From assembly GCF_023283765.1 (NCBI RefSeq), contig NZ_JAKILG010000002.1, forward strand, positions 153,313-217,312: 64,000 nt of DNA, given 5' to 3'. A program made the position numbers and the translations under genes. Position 1 is the first letter of the stretch, and each line of letters starts with the position of its first letter. Positions 48,967 to 57,909 of this stretch are shown piece by piece. The stretch comes from Shewanella profunda. GTDB taxonomy: Bacteria; Pseudomonadota; Gammaproteobacteria; Enterobacterales; Shewanellaceae. Under the pieces are notes generated by a model. The model ran no database searches. It was not told the origin of the DNA and saw nothing but the letters and a program-made list of their open reading frames with translations.

Positions 48967-49569
48967 TTGAATAAGCCAGTAACAACCCAGCCTATAGAAA
49001 TAATAAAGGATAAACGCCAAGCCATTCTCGATACTGCCTTGACGCTCTTTGTTAGCCAAGGATTTCATGGTACTTCGACCGCATCTATCGCTAAGCAAGC
49101 CGGCGTAGCAACGGGCACTTTATTCCATCACTTCCCCTCCAAGGAAGCCTTGATGGAATGTTTATTCCTGACAATAAAACAAGAGTTTGCCGATGCTTTA
49201 CTGTTAAACATCCATAAGGGCAACGATCTTAAACACAATGCCATGCAGCTATGGCAAAGTGCGATAGATTGGTCACTGGCTAACCCCGTCAAACAGCTGT
49301 TTTTTCAGCAATATTCAATGTCACCCATGATTACCCCCAAGGTGCGCGATCAAGCGATGAACAGCATCTTAGGCTTTATTAGCGAACTCATTAAACAGGG
49401 ACAAATGATGGGATTAATCGCCCATTATCCAGTGGAATTGATGCTAGAAAACTGTCATGGTCAATACCTAGCAGCAACACGATTCTTTATCGACAATCCA
49501 CAATTGGGCACCAATAAAGACTACCGAAATGCCAGTTTTGAGCTGTTTTGGAAGGCTATGCAAAGCTAA
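48967..49569 (+). CDS. TetR-family transcriptional regulator
   Basis: A 200-residue repressor-type protein. The N-terminal TetR DNA-binding domain is clear: RQAILDTALTLFVSQGFHGT, then TASIAKQAGVATGTLFHHF and SKEALMECLF. The C-terminal half is a variable ligand-binding domain. It starts with TTG at 48967 (GGGGA upstream), 16 bp after the aldehyde dehydrogenase gene, so it is probably co-transcribed and autoregulated through the palindrome at 47423-47450. A fatty aldehyde or aromatic inducer would suit its partner, but this is inference. Confidence 0.9.
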   Translation: MNKPVTTQPIEIIKDKRQAILDTALTLFVSQGFHGTSTASIAKQAGVATGTLFHHFPSKEALMECLFLTIKQEFADALLLNIHKGNDLKHNAMQLWQSAIDWSLANPVKQLFFQQYSMSPMITPKVRDQAMNSILGFISELIKQGQMMGLIAHYPVELMLENCHGQYLAATRFFIDNPQLGTNKDYRNASFELFWKAMQS

Positions 49570-49731
49570 CCGTGCTGCACTTTACCTACCGAAAGCAATT
49601 AGCATGTGTCGTAACTCGGTTTAAGTTTCATTAAAAATCATCGATAAACGATAACTTATGATTGACTATCACTAAGTTACTTCCTATATTAATTCCCATA
49701 TTCATATCAACATTTGTGAAAGGGAACATCA

Positions 49732-50589
49732 ATGCAATATATCATTCAGCTTATATGCGGTTTCATCTTGGTTGCGAGCATCACTGCTTGCCAGAGTATA
49801 AATGTCACTGAAAGTCACTTTTTAAACCCAGATAAAGCAATCACCCAAAGCTTACTGGACAAAAGTGGTCGGCAACTACAACTCTCCCAAATCCACATTA
49901 AGGCAAGTGATGGTATCCAATTAGGTGGCGTATTAATCACACAGAAAAATGCTAAATTCACCCTTATTTATTTTGGTGGCAATGAATTTAGAATCAATAC
50001 GAACGGAGCAGATGTAGCAACAACCCTAAGCCAATTTGATAATAATTTGTTGATAGTCGACCACAGAGGTTACGGCATGAGTCAGGGCTCCCCCAATATA
50101 GAAACACTCAAGCAGGATGCTGAAAGCGTGTATGACTTTGTCAAGTCACAACCTGAACTCTCGCAACTACCTATCATTGTCCATGGTCTATCCCTTGGCA
50201 GTATGATAGCGGGAAATTTATCAAACCAGAGACCCCTCGATGGTTTGGTACTCGAAGGTTCTCTTACAACAGTTAAGGATATGATTGACAAACAAATACC
50301 TTGGTATGCAACCCCTTTTATTGATTTTCAACTGAACGATAAACTAGCTAACATCAATAACCTTGTATGTGTCGCTAATTATACAGAGCCATTATTAGTT
50401 ATAGTGGGAGAAAATGACAATACGACACCCAAAGCACTTTCAGAAGCCTTATTTGCCCAGTCGAAATCCACTAATAAGCAGCTATACATAGTGCCTAATA
50501 AAGGTCACGGCAACGCTATGTTGAGTCCCGACTTCTCTAAACATTACCAAGCATTTATTCACAGCATTCTCTATAAGCAGGCAAAATAA
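49732..50589 (+). CDS. Alpha/beta-hydrolase lipoprotein
   Basis: A 285-residue exported hydrolase. The N-terminus is a lipoprotein signal with lipobox ITAC (Cys 20), so it is membrane-anchored in the periplasm. The alpha/beta-hydrolase fold shows an oxyanion-region YFGGNEFR, DHRGYGMSQG, the nucleophile elbow HGLSLGSM (GxSxG), an acid in VIVGENDNTTP-like IVGENDN, and the catalytic His in NKGHGNAM. The three catalytic residues appear intact. The substrate is unknown. It is followed 2 bp later by the DUF2975 membrane protein and an Xre regulator. Confidence 0.83.
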   Translation: MQYIIQLICGFILVASITACQSINVTESHFLNPDKAITQSLLDKSGRQLQLSQIHIKASDGIQLGGVLITQKNAKFTLIYFGGNEFRINTNGADVATTLSQFDNNLLIVDHRGYGMSQGSPNIETLKQDAESVYDFVKSQPELSQLPIIVHGLSLGSMIAGNLSNQRPLDGLVLEGSLTTVKDMIDKQIPWYATPFIDFQLNDKLANINNLVCVANYTEPLLVIVGENDNTTPKALSEALFAQSKSTNKQLYIVPNKGHGNAMLSPDFSKHYQAFIHSILYKQAK

Positions 50590-50591
50590 CT

Positions 50592-51152
50592 ATGAATAAA
50601 ATTAAACGTTTAAGCCGTTTTATCACTGTAGTTCTGTATTTTAGCTTAGGCTCCATATTATTGAGTTTAGCGATAGCGATATTTAATACGAATGGCCAAT
50701 TACACTTCGGTGAGCCCAAGCAAATGAATGTCTGGCTCGGGCTCAGTATTGAAGGAAGCTGGCAAACATTAGCCGAACAACTAACCCAAGCGGGATTCAA
50801 CGCTGTGCTACTACTTGGTGTATGGCAAATCATTCCCTTAATCATAATTAACTGCATGTTAATTAAGCTTTTTAAACTATACCAACGAGGATTAATTTTT
50901 GCCGAGGCCAATATTCGCTGCTTTCAATACATAGGCTGGGCCTTAATTGGTCAATTTATTATGGTACTCTTTTACCCTCCGATATTGACTACGATAATTA
51001 ACACTCTCCATACAGATGCGGGACTCCCTCGTAGTATTGGCATCAATGATAGCGATATTACTATGTTGCTCACTGGTTTTATTATTAGTGTTATCGCCGA
51101 AGTGATGCGTCAGGGAGCCGAGATACAGTCAGAGCAAGAGCTAACTATCTAA
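50592..51152 (+). CDS. DUF2975 membrane protein
   Basis: A 186-residue inner-membrane protein with four hydrophobic segments (about 8-30, 72-95, 112-132 and 150-170). The C-terminus (ISVIAEVMRQGAEIQSEQELTI) is the typical DUF2975 ending. In many bacteria this family is encoded just before a small Cro/C1-type regulator, as here: its stop codon overlaps the start of the next gene. The function of the pair is not established; regulation of membrane-stress or developmental genes has been suggested by their co-occurrence only. Confidence 0.85.
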   Translation: MNKIKRLSRFITVVLYFSLGSILLSLAIAIFNTNGQLHFGEPKQMNVWLGLSIEGSWQTLAEQLTQAGFNAVLLLGVWQIIPLIIINCMLIKLFKLYQRGLIFAEANIRCFQYIGWALIGQFIMVLFYPPILTTIINTLHTDAGLPRSIGINDSDITMLLTGFIISVIAEVMRQGAEIQSEQELTI

Positions 51153-51412
51153 TGGCAATTATTATTGAACTCGATGTGCAACTCGCAAAACGTAAGATGA
51201 AATCGACTGAGTTAGCGGCTGCAATTGGCATTACCCCACAAAATTTATCTATTTTAAGGGCCGGTAGAGCCCGAGCGATTCGCTTCTCCACCCTTGAAGC
51301 CATCTGCCGACACCTACAATGCCAGCCTGGTGATATATTGATCTACAACGATGATCCCACATTCGAAGATGAGCAAGACGAGATTGCCTTAAAACAAAAC
51401 CGAGCCACTTAG
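51152..51412 (+). CDS. Xre/Cro-type helix-turn-helix regulator
   Basis: An 86-residue single-domain DNA-binding protein of the YozG-like subgroup found beside DUF2975. The helix-turn-helix is ELAAAIGITPQNLSILRAGR, then FSTLEAICRHLQCQPGDIL. The acidic tail (DDPTFEDEQDE) is typical. It overlaps the DUF2975 gene by one base and ends in a terminator, so the hydrolase, DUF2975 and regulator probably form one operon. Confidence 0.9.
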   Translation: MAIIIELDVQLAKRKMKSTELAAAIGITPQNLSILRAGRARAIRFSTLEAICRHLQCQPGDILIYNDDPTFEDEQDEIALKQNRAT

Positions 51413-51425
51413 CTCGGTTATTTAG
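51398..51425 (+). terminator. Terminator of the hydrolase-DUF2975-Xre unit
   Basis: Perfect eight-base stem AACCGAGC / GCTCGGTT with a six-base loop followed by ATTT. The left arm overlaps the last codons of the Xre gene. Confidence 0.75.
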
Positions 51426-51520
51426 TCAAAAGGAATAGCTGTATTGACGAGTTAAATTTTACGTCATTAAAGCTAAAGTTTCTTTGGCAAAACACTACCA
51501 AAAGAAACTTGACATAAACA

Positions 51521-52327
51521 TTAATTTTGACTCAGTTCTTGGGCTTTTTCGGCTGGCTGGGCGACTTGAGTTGGGCTCCAGTAGCCTTGTTTGATTCCTT
51601 TATCAATCAGCTCAGCAACGGCAAGTTCGATGGCCTGCAACACACAAAATTGCACTGGCTCGTTGGTGGTAAAACCGACTTCGGCCTCGGCGAGTCGATT
51701 TAAACTCGTGTAACGGAACAAGCCCGCACGCATTTCTTGGGACAAGACCCGTTTGCTGGTCGAGACCGACATCATCACTTTACCTGTGTGCACATCCACG
51801 GCACGCAGATAAATGGTCACCAGATCTTCACGGTACATTTCCGATGCGCCAATGCCATAGTATTCGACACCGCTACCGCCTGTACTAGTGTTGGTCTCAT
51901 AACTAATGACGCCACCTTCGAGTAGCAATCTGGCCGTGGATAATACGGGCACTTCATCGCCCTTAGTACCGCTCTGCTTGTTGCTGATCTTGCGCTCGGT
52001 GAGCAGGTTTTGCAGCCCTTCACGCTCCACTGGCGTAAACCATTTAGAGTCGAGCAAGGTCTGCATCAACATCGATGTCGCGCCCTGAGTCACTGCGGTC
52101 GAAAACGAACTCACGTTAACCTGTGGCTTATATTGCCCCGTTTGATCGCGAAAGGAATACACGGCTACAGGAATAGGAAACTTAGGTCCAGGTTGAGTTT
52201 GCAGCCCACGCATCACTTCACTTAGGGAATTAACCTCAGCAGCCGTGATATTTAAATCGGGTTTGGAGATCAAGCTACAGGCCGACACACTTAACAATAA
52301 TAAACTCACTAACACTAGACGGGCCAT
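51521..52327 (-). CDS. csgG: Curli secretion channel lipoprotein CsgG
   Basis: CsgG forms the nonameric outer-membrane pore through which curli subunits are secreted. The protein has a lipoprotein signal (VSAC, Cys 17) and strong family resemblance: PVAVYSFRDQTGQYKP, NVSSFSTAVTQGATSML, WFTPVEREGLQNLLTERKI and EYYGIGASEMYREDLVTIYLR. At 268 residues it matches E. coli CsgG (277). Its start overlaps the csgF stop as TAATG. Confidence 0.95.
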   Translation of the reverse strand: MARLVLVSLLLLSVSACSLISKPDLNITAAEVNSLSEVMRGLQTQPGPKFPIPVAVYSFRDQTGQYKPQVNVSSFSTAVTQGATSMLMQTLLDSKWFTPVEREGLQNLLTERKISNKQSGTKGDEVPVLSTARLLLEGGVISYETNTSTGGSGVEYYGIGASEMYREDLVTIYLRAVDVHTGKVMMSVSTSKRVLSQEMRAGLFRYTSLNRLAEAEVGFTTNEPVQFCVLQAIELAVAELIDKGIKQGYWSPTQVAQPAEKAQELSQN

Positions 52328-52722
52328 TAGTTGACTCCTCCGAATGTCGGCATTTCAATCACAGTGATTTCACCGGTTTCAGTATTAGTAATCGTCAGCA
52401 TCACGCCATTTCCCGTAGAAGCCACTTCAATGCGAAAATCACCGGTATCGTAAACACCATCGGTGATTTCACCATCGGCAACGCCACGCGTGATCGAGTT
52501 GATGATGTTACGCTCTAGGGATTCTTTAAAACGGGTGACAAAATCCTTCTCGGTCGAGCTGGATTTATTGTCGTTCTGCGCTTGAGCCTTATTTAATAAA
52601 AAAGCCCCATTTTGCGGATTGCCGCCAAAACTGGGATTAATTGGCGTGTAAATCAATTCAGTGGCTAGACCACTGCTTGCCACACATAAAGTGACAAGGG
52701 CAAGTAACGTCCTGTATATCAT
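52327..52722 (-). CDS. csgF: Curli assembly protein CsgF
   Basis: CsgF binds the outer face of CsgG and helps nucleate curli fibres. It is 131 residues with a signal peptide (MIYRTLLALVTLCVASSGLA). The mature N-terminus ELIYTPINPSFGGNPQNGAFLL holds the conserved PxNPxFGG motif that inserts into CsgG. I chose the ATG at 52722 (AGGA eight bases upstream, overlapping the csgE stop codon); a longer reading from 52764 would run through csgE. Confidence 0.94.
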   Translation of the reverse strand: MIYRTLLALVTLCVASSGLATELIYTPINPSFGGNPQNGAFLLNKAQAQNDNKSSSTEKDFVTRFKESLERNIINSITRGVADGEITDGVYDTGDFRIEVASTGNGVMLTITNTETGEITVIEMPTFGGVN

Positions 52723-52732
52723 TATTATTATC

Positions 52733-53143
52733 CTAAAAGTCGTCCGATGTTCCTGAAAAATCACCTGTTATTGCATTGGCTCTGACTTGCGCTAAATAAT
52801 CAATCGTGAGCAAAATCGCCTGCTCTGCACTCTCTTTAATCGGGTTTGCACGACGACCAAAATGAGTGGTGTAAATCCGAGTCCCGTTTACCTCTAGAGT
52901 TAAAACGGTTCCTGCCTGTGGAAACACTGTCTCATACAGAGTGACGTTAAAGCCTTGGGTAAAGGGCAGCTCGCGCCAATAGCTTGAGTAGTAAAAGCCA
53001 AAGTCCTTACCAAACCGAGTCAAGGTTCTATCTATCACTAAGCCACTAATTTCAATGTCGTTATCGGCAATAGTGATAGGGGAAGCCAGTAGCAGGAATG
53101 GGCATAAAACGCAGGTCAGCAGACACTGTTTTAACTGTTTCAC
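52733..53143 (-). CDS. csgE: Curli assembly protein CsgE
   Basis: CsgE is the periplasmic adaptor that caps CsgG and selects curli subunits. It is 136 residues with a signal peptide ending about residue 26 (LLLASPITIA). The mature part shows IEISGLVIDRTLTRFGKDFG and FYYSSYWRELPFT, as in the family. The GTG start at 53143 has AAGGAGG upstream. First gene of csgEFG; neither csgD nor the subunit genes csgA/csgB lie beside it. Confidence 0.92.
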   Translation of the reverse strand: MKQLKQCLLTCVLCPFLLLASPITIADNDIEISGLVIDRTLTRFGKDFGFYYSSYWRELPFTQGFNVTLYETVFPQAGTVLTLEVNGTRIYTTHFGRRANPIKESAEQAILLTIDYLAQVRANAITGDFSGTSDDF

Positions 53144-53390
53144 TTATCCCTCCTTAACCTTTTAATCGAACCTTAAAAACCGCGCTAACCTCTGTTAGAA
53201 CAAGGTGAGTTTTAGTGCAAATTTTCGATAAAGCAGGTTAACAGGGTTAAAGATCTCCCGTCATTACGCTGGGGGGCAAATTAGCCCGAAGAGCTAAGGT
53301 AAAAATACAAAAATAGCCCATTTGGCTAATATGCTAAGAGGCCGGTGGGGATAGGAATTACGCGACAAACGAGCGAGTGAGATAGACAAT
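53144..53390. other. csgEFG upstream region
   Basis: No gene is supported here; it probably holds the csgE promoter. Two short inverted repeats are visible: TTAGC / GCTAA at about 53281-53297 and TAGCC / GGCTA at 53314-53328. Confidence 0.45.
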
Positions 53391-53418
53391 AAAAATGCGA
53401 CCCGAGCGTCGCATTTTT
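53391..53418 (-). terminator. Terminator after the sensor kinase gene
   Basis: Perfect eleven-base stem AAAAATGCGAC / GTCGCATTTTT with a six-base loop, 33 bases after the kinase stop codon. Confidence 0.9.
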
Positions 53419-53450
53419 ATGTTTAGAGTCAATAACACAGGGAGCTTGAA

Positions 53451-55127
53451 TTATTGTGGCAGCCATAATCGTACCAATAGGCCACCGTCGCTACGATTAT
53501 GCATGCTGATACTGCCATCGTGGGCTTCGATAATTTCACGGCACAGAGGTAAACCTAAGCCAGTACCCGATTGTTTTGTGGAGTAAAATGGCAGCAGCGC
53601 CTGCTCTAATACTTCGCCAGACATACCTGTACCGCGATCCTCAATCGCAATACTGAAACCTGCACCATCCACTAAGGTTTGATATCGAATCGACAGCGTT
53701 ACATCCTCAGGTTTTGAGCCAGATTCATGGGCATTTTTAAGTAAATTGAGTAGCACTTGCTCCATCTGTCCTTGATCGAAATAACCATCGACTTCAGGTA
53801 AATCATCCTTAAGTTTAAAGGGATAATGCTGGGTTAACTGGGTGGTAAATTGCGCCCAATTCACCTGACGGCGCTGTGGGAGTGGTAACTTAGCGAAGCG
53901 TGCATAGTTGAAAATAAATTGACTTAAATGGTTAGTGCGACTCTCTATAGTATCGAAAATCAACTTCAACCTAGGATTATCCATATCTTTGGTGAGCAGA
54001 CGGCCCGAATTAACCATTGAAGCAATGGGCGCCACAGAATTATTAAGCTCGTGGCTAATAATGCGGATCACTTTCTTCCACACTGCCACCTCTTGGCGAT
54101 TTAACTCGCGGGTCATCTGCTTGAGTAAAATCAAGTTATGCTGCTGGTTATTCAATAAAAATTGACCACGACTCAAATACCAAGTTTCTACATCATCTTC
54201 GCCCATGGCAAAGAGTCCGTTCTTTTCATGTTTAAGCGCTAAAGCTAATACCTCAGGCAAGTCCACCAGCAATTCGTCAAGGCTCAAGCCTTCCATTCTG
54301 CCCTTTTTATGAAATAGATGACGCGCCGCATCGTTGGCGTAAATGAGCCGTTGATGATCGTCCAGTAGTAACATCACATTGGGAGAACTTTGAATGACCT
54401 TATCCAGCAATAACTCACGCTGGTAAATATATTGCCTTTCTTGGCGCAATTTAGCGGCGCTATGGTTAAATAACTGCGCTAACGCTTTGAGTTGCCCTTC
54501 GCCATGTTCGGGAATACTTACGCTAAAGTCGTTATCACTAAAATTTAGCAAGCCAACTTCGAGGGAATCTAAACTACGGCCGAGATGCCGAGTTAACCAA
54601 GCAATGCCTAAACCACAGGCACCGCAGGCGAGTAATATTCCAATTAACCAACTATCAATAGACAAGAACGCGGTATTTTCATCCACAGCCATTGCAGCGG
54701 GAATTTTTGGGGGAAGAATAGAAAGTGACTCAATACGGGGGATGACAATATGTGGTGCAGGATTAAACTGCCCTTCTTTAAGTTGTTCTAATGCGTAAAG
54801 TTTTAGATGTAGCTGCTCTTGCTTAAGTTGTTCAAGCTTTTTTAATTCATTTTTAATCTGCTCGGTTGTAACGCGTTGCTGAGTTGATAATGCCTGTTGA
54901 AATTGCTCAGTATTTTTAAGCGCTAGCTCTATTGAAGATACGGTTTTTTCAAGCTGAGAAAGATCAATCGGTGGCACATCGACCGCAGGAATATCAATGT
55001 GGATTGAGTCTTCTACTTCCTTTGGCGTAGGGGACAGATATTTCGCTACGCCAAAGCTCAGCAAAACACCAAAAGCGCAGCAAGCCATTGAATAAATGAT
55101 TAGTTTAGTTCGGAGTAACAGCTTCAT
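53451..55127 (-). CDS. Membrane sensor histidine kinase (NtrY-like)
   Basis: A 558-residue sensor. Two membrane helices (about 8-28 and 160-182) bracket a periplasmic domain of about 130 residues that is rich in Gln/Glu/Lys and likely coiled-coil (residues 55-120). A HAMP-like segment follows, then a PAS domain (about 255-330, with MLLLDDHQRLIYANDAARHL). The HisKA box ISHELNNSVAPIASM gives the phospho-His, and the ATPase has LLNLLKNAHESG, EDRGTGM and GTGLGLPL. It is encoded 11 bp after an NtrC-type regulator, its cognate partner, at the end of an ABC-export operon. Confidence 0.9.
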   Translation of the reverse strand: MKLLLRTKLIIYSMACCAFGVLLSFGVAKYLSPTPKEVEDSIHIDIPAVDVPPIDLSQLEKTVSSIELALKNTEQFQQALSTQQRVTTEQIKNELKKLEQLKQEQLHLKLYALEQLKEGQFNPAPHIVIPRIESLSILPPKIPAAMAVDENTAFLSIDSWLIGILLACGACGLGIAWLTRHLGRSLDSLEVGLLNFSDNDFSVSIPEHGEGQLKALAQLFNHSAAKLRQERQYIYQRELLLDKVIQSSPNVMLLLDDHQRLIYANDAARHLFHKKGRMEGLSLDELLVDLPEVLALALKHEKNGLFAMGEDDVETWYLSRGQFLLNNQQHNLILLKQMTRELNRQEVAVWKKVIRIISHELNNSVAPIASMVNSGRLLTKDMDNPRLKLIFDTIESRTNHLSQFIFNYARFAKLPLPQRRQVNWAQFTTQLTQHYPFKLKDDLPEVDGYFDQGQMEQVLLNLLKNAHESGSKPEDVTLSIRYQTLVDGAGFSIAIEDRGTGMSGEVLEQALLPFYSTKQSGTGLGLPLCREIIEAHDGSISMHNRSDGGLLVRLWLPQ

Positions 55128-55138
55128 TTTTGCCTACC

Positions 55139-56575
55139 TTACTCGCGCGCTAAACCAAATTTATCCATACGACGGTATAGTGCCTGACGGCTAAGTCCAA
55201 GGGATTTTGCCACTCTCGCAATCACGCCCTTATGCAGACTCAGTGCCGCTTCGATTTCCTCTCGGCTCACCTCTACCGGCTCATTGGAAAATGTGGCATT
55301 AACGGGGGTGGGAGTGGAAGCATAAACTGGCTTAGAGTACTGCAATCCCATTTCCGACTGAGTTTGTATACTGTGGGATGATGAAGTACTAATCGCACAC
55401 GTAATGGGCGCTAAACCAAAGTCGGTTTCGGTCAGCACGCGACTTTGCGCCAATAACACGGCTCGCTTGCAGGCGTTTTCAAGCTCGCGCACATTCCCCG
55501 GCCAGCGGTGGTGCAATAACGCCTGCAATGCGGGTTTACTCAGGCTAAACTCGGAGCCGATAAAGTGTTGTACTAAAGGTAAAATATCATCGGTTCGTTG
55601 ATTCAGTGGCGGTAATGCCAGCTCAATGACATTTAAACGGTAGAATAAATCTTCACGAAAACGCCCTTCGGCAATATCTTGAGCCAGATCCGCATTGGTC
55701 GCACTGATCACTCGCACCTTAACTTTCAAGGTTTTATGACTACCTAAGCGCTCAAACTCGCCAGTCTGTAGCACTCGCAATAACTTTACTTGTCCCGAGA
55801 GCGGTAAATTACCGATTTCATCTAAAAACAATGTGCCACCATCAGCCGCCTCGAAGCGGCCAATACGTACTTTGGTCGCGCCAGTAAAGGCGCCCGCCTC
55901 GGCGCCAAACAGCTCGGCCTCTAACAAGTCCATAGGCAAGGCACCGACATTGACCTTGATAAAGGGTTTGTTTTTGAGCGGCGAATTGGCGTGGAGAATA
56001 TCGGCGAGTTTGTCTTTTCCCGCACCATTGGGACCCGTGATCAACACTGATACATCGGAGCGCGCCAGTTGCAAGGCTAAATCAATACAACGTTGCATCG
56101 CCCCACTGCCAAATACGATACCGCAGAGATCCGCATCGGCTATCGCCACTTGGCGTTGATGATTAACCCGCTCGAGGCGATGATTGGCACGGGAGAGTTT
56201 ATAGAGCGCAATCAGGTTTGTGATGCTATTGAGTAACTTAGCGTCGTCCCAGGGTTTACCCATATAATCGGCCGCGCCCGCTTTAACCAGTTCGACCGCC
56301 GTTTCGAGCTGAGTCCATGCCGTCATCAGAATGATAGGCAGATCCGCTTGGCGTTCGCGAAGAGCATAAAAAAGCTGCCGACCTTCCTCGCCCGAAGTGG
56401 TATCTCGGGTAAAGTTCATATCTTGAATGACGAGATCGACTTCCTGAGTCGTCAGTAACCCAAGGGCTTCTTCAGGGTTATGGCAAGTCAGCACCCGATA
56501 ATCATTGAGTTCTAGCATCAAACCTAGCGCTTGGCAGATAGCATGATTGTCATCGACGATAAGGATGGTATCCAT
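55139..56575 (-). CDS. NtrC-family sigma-54-dependent response regulator
   Basis: A 478-residue activator: a receiver domain (ILIVDDNHAICQALG, phospho-Asp in LVIQDMNF), then a sigma-54 AAA+ domain with Walker A GPNGAGKDKL, the sigma-54 contact loop GAFTGATK and Walker B GGTLFLDEIGNLP. The arginine-finger region FYRLNVIELALPPL is followed by a C-terminal Fis-type HTH (VAKSLGLSRQALYRRMDKFG). All essential activator motifs are intact. It lies after the permease genes and before its kinase. A sigma-54-like promoter and repeated boxes precede the first gene of the cluster. Confidence 0.93.
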   Translation of the reverse strand: MDTILIVDDNHAICQALGLMLELNDYRVLTCHNPEEALGLLTTQEVDLVIQDMNFTRDTTSGEEGRQLFYALRERQADLPIILMTAWTQLETAVELVKAGAADYMGKPWDDAKLLNSITNLIALYKLSRANHRLERVNHQRQVAIADADLCGIVFGSGAMQRCIDLALQLARSDVSVLITGPNGAGKDKLADILHANSPLKNKPFIKVNVGALPMDLLEAELFGAEAGAFTGATKVRIGRFEAADGGTLFLDEIGNLPLSGQVKLLRVLQTGEFERLGSHKTLKVKVRVISATNADLAQDIAEGRFREDLFYRLNVIELALPPLNQRTDDILPLVQHFIGSEFSLSKPALQALLHHRWPGNVRELENACKRAVLLAQSRVLTETDFGLAPITCAISTSSSHSIQTQSEMGLQYSKPVYASTPTPVNATFSNEPVEVSREEIEAALSLHKGVIARVAKSLGLSRQALYRRMDKFGLARE

Positions 56576-56621
56576 AAGTGTGAGTTCTGTCCTAAGTAAA
56601 ACCCGTTAACGGTAAAGTAAC

Positions 56622-56658
56622 AAAAAGTGCAATAACATCCTATTGTTATCGCACTTTT
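56622..56658 (-). promoter_or_regulatory. Hairpin between permease and response regulator genes
   Basis: A 15-base stem, AAAAGTGCAATAACA / TGTTATCGCACTTTT with one mismatch and a short loop, in the gap between the second permease gene and the regulator gene. On the minus strand a short GTTACTTT follows, so partial termination or an mRNA-stability role is possible. Confidence 0.6.
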
Positions 56659-56699
56659 GTCGAGCTTTTATCGTACCTTGAGTGACATCAAATATTCCG

Positions 56700-57899
56700 C
56701 TATACGCTGCGAGTGGCGGTTGCTGGCGAAATATTTGCCGCCTTACGCGCCGGCAAGTAAACCGCTAGCGTGGTGACAATGAATAAGCCTGCCACAGTGA
56801 ATAATGGATAACTTAACTCCAACATAGGCAAGCTATAAATTTTCATTAACTGTTGCCCCAACTGTATCGCTAACAAACCACCCAGCACGCCTCCCGCTAA
56901 GCAAATCAAATAGTTCTCCACGAGGAAGTAACTGATAATATTGCGCTTTTTAGCACCCAATGCGCGGCGGGTACCTATCTGCTTAGTGCGGCGCTGAATA
57001 TTAAACATCACCATGCCCGTTAAACCGAGCGAGGTGATCAGCAGCAGCAACACCACCATCATAGTTAACACAGTAATCATCAATTTATGATCGCGATATG
57101 AGCTATCTTTTAAGGCCTCGATTGACTTAAATCCATCGAGCACTCGGTTTGGATTCTCGGCCAGCAGCGCTTTTTTTATCGCGTCTTTAAGCTCGGCGTG
57201 AAACTCAGATTTGGCCCGTACCATGTAAGAACTGCTGCCATAATCCACATTTTGAATCACACTATTTTCAAGGCTAGAACTGTCAATCCACGCGCCTTGC
57301 AGTTTTTCGACTACGCCAATCACAGTGATCTGCGCATCCTTACCTTCGTACAATACTTTGCCAAGTGCGGATTCATCTGGCCAGATGGCTTTCGCTAACA
57401 CGCTGGAGATGATCGCTAATCGGCTAGGGCTATCGAGGCTATCCTTAAGTTCATGGGGGTAAAAGTTACGTCCCTCAATCAGCTTAAGGCCTAAGGTCTC
57501 AATGGTGTGATCTGTCCCTAAATACATGGCAAATTGCGGTGTCGATTTAGTGCTATCAGGATCTGGCCCCAGCTTTAACGTGCTCGACCAGCCGCCACCG
57601 CTTAACGGCAACATATTGGTTGAGGTCGCATCAATCACATTGGGTAGCCCCCGCAAAATTTGCTGATCAATTTTGTTTTGCGCGGTTTTATCAATCAATG
57701 GATCGAAGTTGAACAAGCTAAAGGTCAAGACTTCTGACTCTTTAATCCCCGAATCACGCTGCATCAGGGCTAAACGCTCTTGAATAATAAAGCTCGCATT
57801 CGCCACAATCGCCACAGACAAGATAATCTGAATAAGCAGTAAGATTGGGCCGCTTTTACTACGCAATAAACTGCTGAGAATAGGTTTAATATGCAACAT
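56700..57899 (-). CDS. MacB/FtsX-family ABC transporter permease, second
   Basis: A 399-residue permease with the MacB layout: one N-terminal membrane helix (about 12-33), a periplasmic domain of about 230 residues, then three helices in the FtsX domain (about 278-300, 328-350 and 365-385). The C-terminal motif RRTKQIGTRRALGAKKRNIISYFLVE is diagnostic. It pairs with the permease encoded 10 bp upstream, giving a heterodimeric exporter. Such systems export peptides, lipoproteins or toxic compounds, or transmit mechanical force across the envelope. The substrate is unknown. Confidence 0.88.
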   Translation of the reverse strand: MLHIKPILSSLLRSKSGPILLLIQIILSVAIVANASFIIQERLALMQRDSGIKESEVLTFSLFNFDPLIDKTAQNKIDQQILRGLPNVIDATSTNMLPLSGGGWSSTLKLGPDPDSTKSTPQFAMYLGTDHTIETLGLKLIEGRNFYPHELKDSLDSPSRLAIISSVLAKAIWPDESALGKVLYEGKDAQITVIGVVEKLQGAWIDSSSLENSVIQNVDYGSSSYMVRAKSEFHAELKDAIKKALLAENPNRVLDGFKSIEALKDSSYRDHKLMITVLTMMVVLLLLITSLGLTGMVMFNIQRRTKQIGTRRALGAKKRNIISYFLVENYLICLAGGVLGGLLAIQLGQQLMKIYSLPMLELSYPLFTVAGLFIVTTLAVYLPARKAANISPATATRSV

Positions 57900-57909
57900 A
57901 ATGAGTCCC

